From JAMCRM01 sp041685075 (GTDB lineage: Bacteria; Acidobacteriota; Terriglobia; Bryobacterales; Bryobacteraceae), in NCBI GenBank assembly GCA_041685075.1, contig JAWLGN010000230.1:1-8777 (forward strand): DNA of 8,777 nt, given 5' to 3'. Of this stretch, positions 6,320-8,777 are shown piece by piece (the first letter of the stretch is position 1; the number at the start of each line of letters is the position of its first letter). The notes under the pieces are model-generated. The model searched no databases, was not told where the DNA came from, and saw only the letters and a program-made list of their open reading frames with translations. Both the position numbers and the translations under genes were made by a program.

Positions 6320-7816
6320 TCAAGCCCTCACGGCGGAATGGGGCGGCCGTAAGGGCACGCGCGCGGTGATTCCTGTTCCGCGCCCGGGCCGGCTGCGTAC
6401 TTCGAGCGTGCCGCCTAAAAGCGACACGCGCTCCCGCATACCCGCCAATCCGAACGAATCGGGCTTGGCCAGCGCCTTCCGCAGATCGAAACCGGTGCCA
6501 TTGTCGGCCACGCTCAGTTCCAAATGACTATCGGAAGTAGTGAGCGAAAGGTTTACGCGGGAAGCCTTAGAATGCTTGGCAATGTTGTGGCAACACTCCT
6601 GCGCCACCCTGTAAATTACCGCCGCGGTCTCCTGGGAAACTTCTGGAAACGGCTCCGGCAACTCGAGCCGCACCGCGACGGGGAAGGACTTTGCGAAGCG
6701 GGTCATCCACTGCCGCAGGGCGGCCTCCAGGCCCAGGCGTTCGAGCACCGCGGGGCTGAGCGCCGCCACCGCCCGCCGCACTTCGGCGATGCCGCGCTCG
6801 GTCATCTCGCGGGCTTGCCGGAGCGAGGCGCGCAAGGGCCCCTCGGCGGCCTGTTCCAGGGATTCCAGCTTCATGCGCACGAGTAGCATCGATTGTCCCG
6901 CCTCGTCGTGCAATTCGCGGCTGATGCGGCGGCGCTCCTCCTCGCCGGCGCGGAGCAGGTGGCGGGCCAGTTGCCGCACCTGCTCCTCCCCGGCCGCCAG
7001 GTCGCTCAGAAGCCGCGCCCGCCGCACCGCCGCCAGGCAGCGCTCGCCGGCGGCTTCGAGCAGGATCAGCTCGCGCGGCAGCCAGCGGTAGGGCTTGGGG
7101 AAGGCGAACTGCGCTACCGCTACCGTGGTCTCGCCATCGCGGAAGGGATAGGACCAGAAGGAGGCGTGCCGCCCGTGCCAGCCGGCCTCGAGCACCAGGG
7201 CGCGGCCGCGCGCGTTGTCCGTCAGGTAGAGCGGCCGCGCCAGGCAAGCCGCCAGCCGCGGAGCGATGCCTCCACTCTCCACCAGCACCAGCCGTCCGGC
7301 CTCGGCGCGCAGGACGCGGGTCAGCACCTCGATCGACCGGCGCAGCAGTTCCTCCAGGTCCCGCGCCTCGACCTCCGCGCGGAACAGCCCGTAAAAGGCC
7401 TGGGTTTCTGCCTCCCGCACCTGGTAGAACGCCGCGCCCACTTCGAGGGCCACGGCCAGCCGCAGTTGCTGGAGCGCCGTAAGGGAGGCTTCCGGCGCGG
7501 GCAGCGGATAACCGGCCAGCGCCTCCAGGATGTCCTGTGGGGGCAGGTTCATTTTGGCCAGGCGGCGGCCGTTGTATTCCACCTGTTCGAGAAACTCCTC
7601 CGGCGGCCGTTCGTCAGCAAAGAACCGCAATGCGGCCCCGGGGGCGATGGCGCACAGGGCGCGCCTCTGGAGCGCGTCGTAGCAGGGGCGCAGGGAGCGG
7701 TTGAAGGCGGCATCCAGCCGCGGGAGGCGCCCGGCCAGTTCTCGCCCCAGACGGCCTAGCGCCGCGCATAGCGCCGCGTCGAAGACACTCGCGGCATTGA
7801 TAACGTAAGTACCCAT
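6320..7816 (-). CDS. soluble GAF-type sensor histidine kinase (HisKA_3 class)
   Basis: The protein has 498 residues from the ATG at 7816 (a TTG one codon earlier is possible). No signal peptide or transmembrane segment is seen, so it should sense a cytoplasmic or diffusible cue. Residues 1-145 form an all-helical N-terminal region I do not recognise. About 152-268 looks like a GAF domain, opening with DLEELLRRSIEVL. The dimerisation and phosphorylation region follows, with the HisKA_3 motif ERRRISRELHDEAGQ and phospho-acceptor H303. The ATPase domain has the N-box Asn411 in QECCHNIAKHS, DNGTGF (438-443), GLAGMRER (456-463) and the GRGTG loop (478-482). This is the NarX/DegS/UhpB type that pairs with NarL-type regulators, and such a regulator is encoded next. 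No Shine-Dalgarno precedes the ATG; translation may depend on coupling to upstream reading. The ligand is unknown. Confidence 0.93.
   Translation of the reverse strand: MGTYVINAASVFDAALCAALGRLGRELAGRLPRLDAAFNRSLRPCYDALQRRALCAIAPGAALRFFADERPPEEFLEQVEYNGRRLAKMNLPPQDILEALAGYPLPAPEASLTALQQLRLAVALEVGAAFYQVREAETQAFYGLFRAEVEARDLEELLRRSIEVLTRVLRAEAGRLVLVESGGIAPRLAACLARPLYLTDNARGRALVLEAGWHGRHASFWSYPFRDGETTVAVAQFAFPKPYRWLPRELILLEAAGERCLAAVRRARLLSDLAAGEEQVRQLARHLLRAGEEERRRISRELHDEAGQSMLLVRMKLESLEQAAEGPLRASLRQAREMTERGIAEVRRAVAALSPAVLERLGLEAALRQWMTRFAKSFPVAVRLELPEPFPEVSQETAAVIYRVAQECCHNIAKHSKASRVNLSLTTSDSHLELSVADNGTGFDLRKALAKPDSFGLAGMRERVSLLGGTLEVRSRPGRGTGITARVPLRPPHSAVRA
6325..6329 (-). promoter_or_regulatory. 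Shine-Dalgarno inside kinase 3' end favouring GTG start of regulator
   Basis: GAGGG on the minus strand lies 5 nt before the GTG at 6319 and 11 nt before the ATG at 6313. This spacing is the reason for choosing the GTG. Confidence 0.45.
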
Positions 7817-7848
7817 CAAGACTGGAGTAGCCGGGTCGATAGCCGCAT
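7816..7848 (-). other. possible 10-codon leader ORF coupled to the kinase start
   Basis: Within the 38-bp gap after the ankyrin gene, an ATG at 7848 opens a frame encoding MRLSTRLLQS. It ends in a TGA that overlaps the kinase ATG as TGATG. The kinase has no Shine-Dalgarno of its own, so reinitiation from this short frame would be one way to translate it. The leader itself also has no strong ribosome site, and such short frames arise by chance. Confidence 0.2.
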
Positions 7849-7854
7849 CTCAGC

Positions 7855-8777
7855 TTATTTGCCGCCGCGTGCCCGCAGCAGTGCGGCTACCTCCTCGAAG
7901 CCGTTGGCCGCCGCGGCTGCCGCGGGGGTGAGGCCGGCGCGGTTGGCGGCGTTGACGTCGGCGCCCTTGCCGACGAGCAGTTCCACCACCTCGCGGCGGC
8001 CCCAGGAAGCCGCGTGGTGCAGCGGGGTGGCCCCGGTATCGTTGTCGCGGGCGTCGATTTGGGCGCCCTTCTCAACCAGCAGTGCCGCGGTTTCGCGATG
8101 CCCGCTGAGGGCAGCGTCGTGCAGGGGAGTGCCGCCGCCGGCATTACGCGCATTGACGTCGGCGCCGCCGCCGATCAGCAGGGCGGCAATGGCGGTATGG
8201 CCCTTGAGCGCCGCATGGTGCAGCGGGGTGGCGCCGTCTTTGTCGCGCGCCGCCGGATCGGCGCCCTTGGCCAGCAGCAGTTCGACCATGGCGGCATCGC
8301 CCTTCATAACCGCCTCGTGCAGCACCAGGGTGCCGGCCGGCAGACTCGCGCCACGCGCCAGGAGCAGTTCCACCACCGCGGTGCGGCGGTGGCGGGTGGC
8401 GTTTTCGATCGGGGTGGCGCCGCTCTTGTCGCGCGTACGGAGGTCCGCGCCGCGCTCGATCAACAGCGCCACCACGTCACGATGACCCTTGATGGCCGCC
8501 TCATTCAATGGGGTCTCGCCGGTCTCCGGGTGGGGACGGTCGATCTGGGCGCCGCGGTCCAACAGCAGTTCCGCCACGGCGCGCTGTCCTCTCCAGGCGG
8601 CCTCGAACAGGGGGGTGGCACCGGATTGATCGACGGCGTTGACGTCCGCGCCGCTATCGATCAGCAGCGCGGAAAACTCGCGGTACCCCCGGCCGGCGGT
8701 CATGTGCAGGGCGGTGGCGCCGGATCGCACCCGGGCGTTCACGTCGGCGCCGCGGCTGAGCAGCAGGACCCCCACCA
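7855..8777 (-). CDS. ankyrin-repeat protein (5' end outside window)
   Basis: The frame enters from the right edge and is open to a TAA at 7857-7855, giving at least 307 codons. It is a nearly continuous array of about nine 33-residue ankyrin repeats plus half a repeat at the cut end. Each reads roughly G-x-TPLHxAAxxGHxxVxxLLxxxGADVNAxD. One repeat in the middle (ATPIENATRHRR then LLARGASLPA) is shortened and lacks the usual loop, and another replaces TPLH with LVLH. The last repeat is alanine-rich and ends in ARGGK, so the C-terminus is complete. Ankyrin arrays bind other proteins; no catalytic domain is visible in this part. Start, signal peptide and any extra domain lie outside. The stop is 38 bp before the kinase gene on the same strand, so co-transcription with the two-component genes is plausible. 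The repeat family is certain and the partner unknown. Confidence 0.95.
   Translation of the reverse strand, partial: VGVLLLSRGADVNARVRSGATALHMTAGRGYREFSALLIDSGADVNAVDQSGATPLFEAAWRGQRAVAELLLDRGAQIDRPHPETGETPLNEAAIKGHRDVVALLIERGADLRTRDKSGATPIENATRHRRTAVVELLLARGASLPAGTLVLHEAVMKGDAAMVELLLAKGADPAARDKDGATPLHHAALKGHTAIAALLIGGGADVNARNAGGGTPLHDAALSGHRETAALLVEKGAQIDARDNDTGATPLHHAASWGRREVVELLVGKGADVNAANRAGLTPAAAAAANGFEEVAALLRARGGK
7858..8777 (-). repeat. about 99-bp period coding repeat array (ankyrin)
   Basis: The coding sequence repeats with a period close to 99 bp, set by the 33-residue ankyrin unit. Recurrent plus-strand blocks such as GGGGTGGCGCCG recur once per unit (for example near 8225 and 8409). 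Neighbouring units are clearly diverged, so this is an old array under protein-level selection and not a recent DNA duplication. Confidence 0.8.

Noticed and set aside
7858..8777. Regular repeat array as CRISPR or recent tandem duplication
   Set aside because: The period is about 99 bp, in frame, and encodes diverged ankyrin units with no constant repeat and unique spacer pattern.

Overview
The window is GC-rich, densely packed bacterial DNA with seven complete protein genes, two genes cut by the window edges, and no RNA genes, insertion sequences or CRISPR arrays that I can see. The gene content points to a free-living, soil-type bacterium. My best guess is Acidobacteriota (Solibacter/Bryobacter-like), because of a Tat-exported Gfo/Idh/MocA oxidoreductase, a paired M16 peptidase operon with a third exported protein, and ankyrin-repeat proteins. 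This is inference from gene style, not a database match.

Layout. At the left edge (1-401, minus) is the start of a Tat-signal Gfo/Idh/MocA oxidoreductase. A 95-bp divergent intergenic region follows, holding a perfect 14-bp palindrome and an imperfect inverted repeat. A three-gene plus-strand operon comes next (497-4324): an exported zinc-type M16 peptidase, an exported M16 homologue that has lost the zinc site (joined by a 4-bp overlap), and an exported protein of probable LolA-like fold. The two M16 chains look complementary. The first has the HxxEH zinc site but lacks the C-terminal R/Y substrate-binding pair, and the second has the R/Y pair but no zinc site. They probably form one heterodimeric periplasmic or surface peptidase.

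The rest of the window (4332-8777) is all on the minus strand. In order of transcription it holds an ankyrin-repeat protein (5' end outside the window), a soluble sensor histidine kinase with a GAF-like domain, a NarL/LuxR-type response regulator whose start abuts the kinase stop, a 215-bp spacer, a small Cro/XRE-like HTH protein, and a ParA/TraL-like P-loop ATPase 6 bp behind it. The kinase and regulator form a two-component system. The HTH protein and ATPase form a compact two-gene module of unknown role and are the most open-ended part of the window.

No gene-free stretch exceeds 300 bases. The two non-coding spacers of note are 402-496 and 5433-5647.
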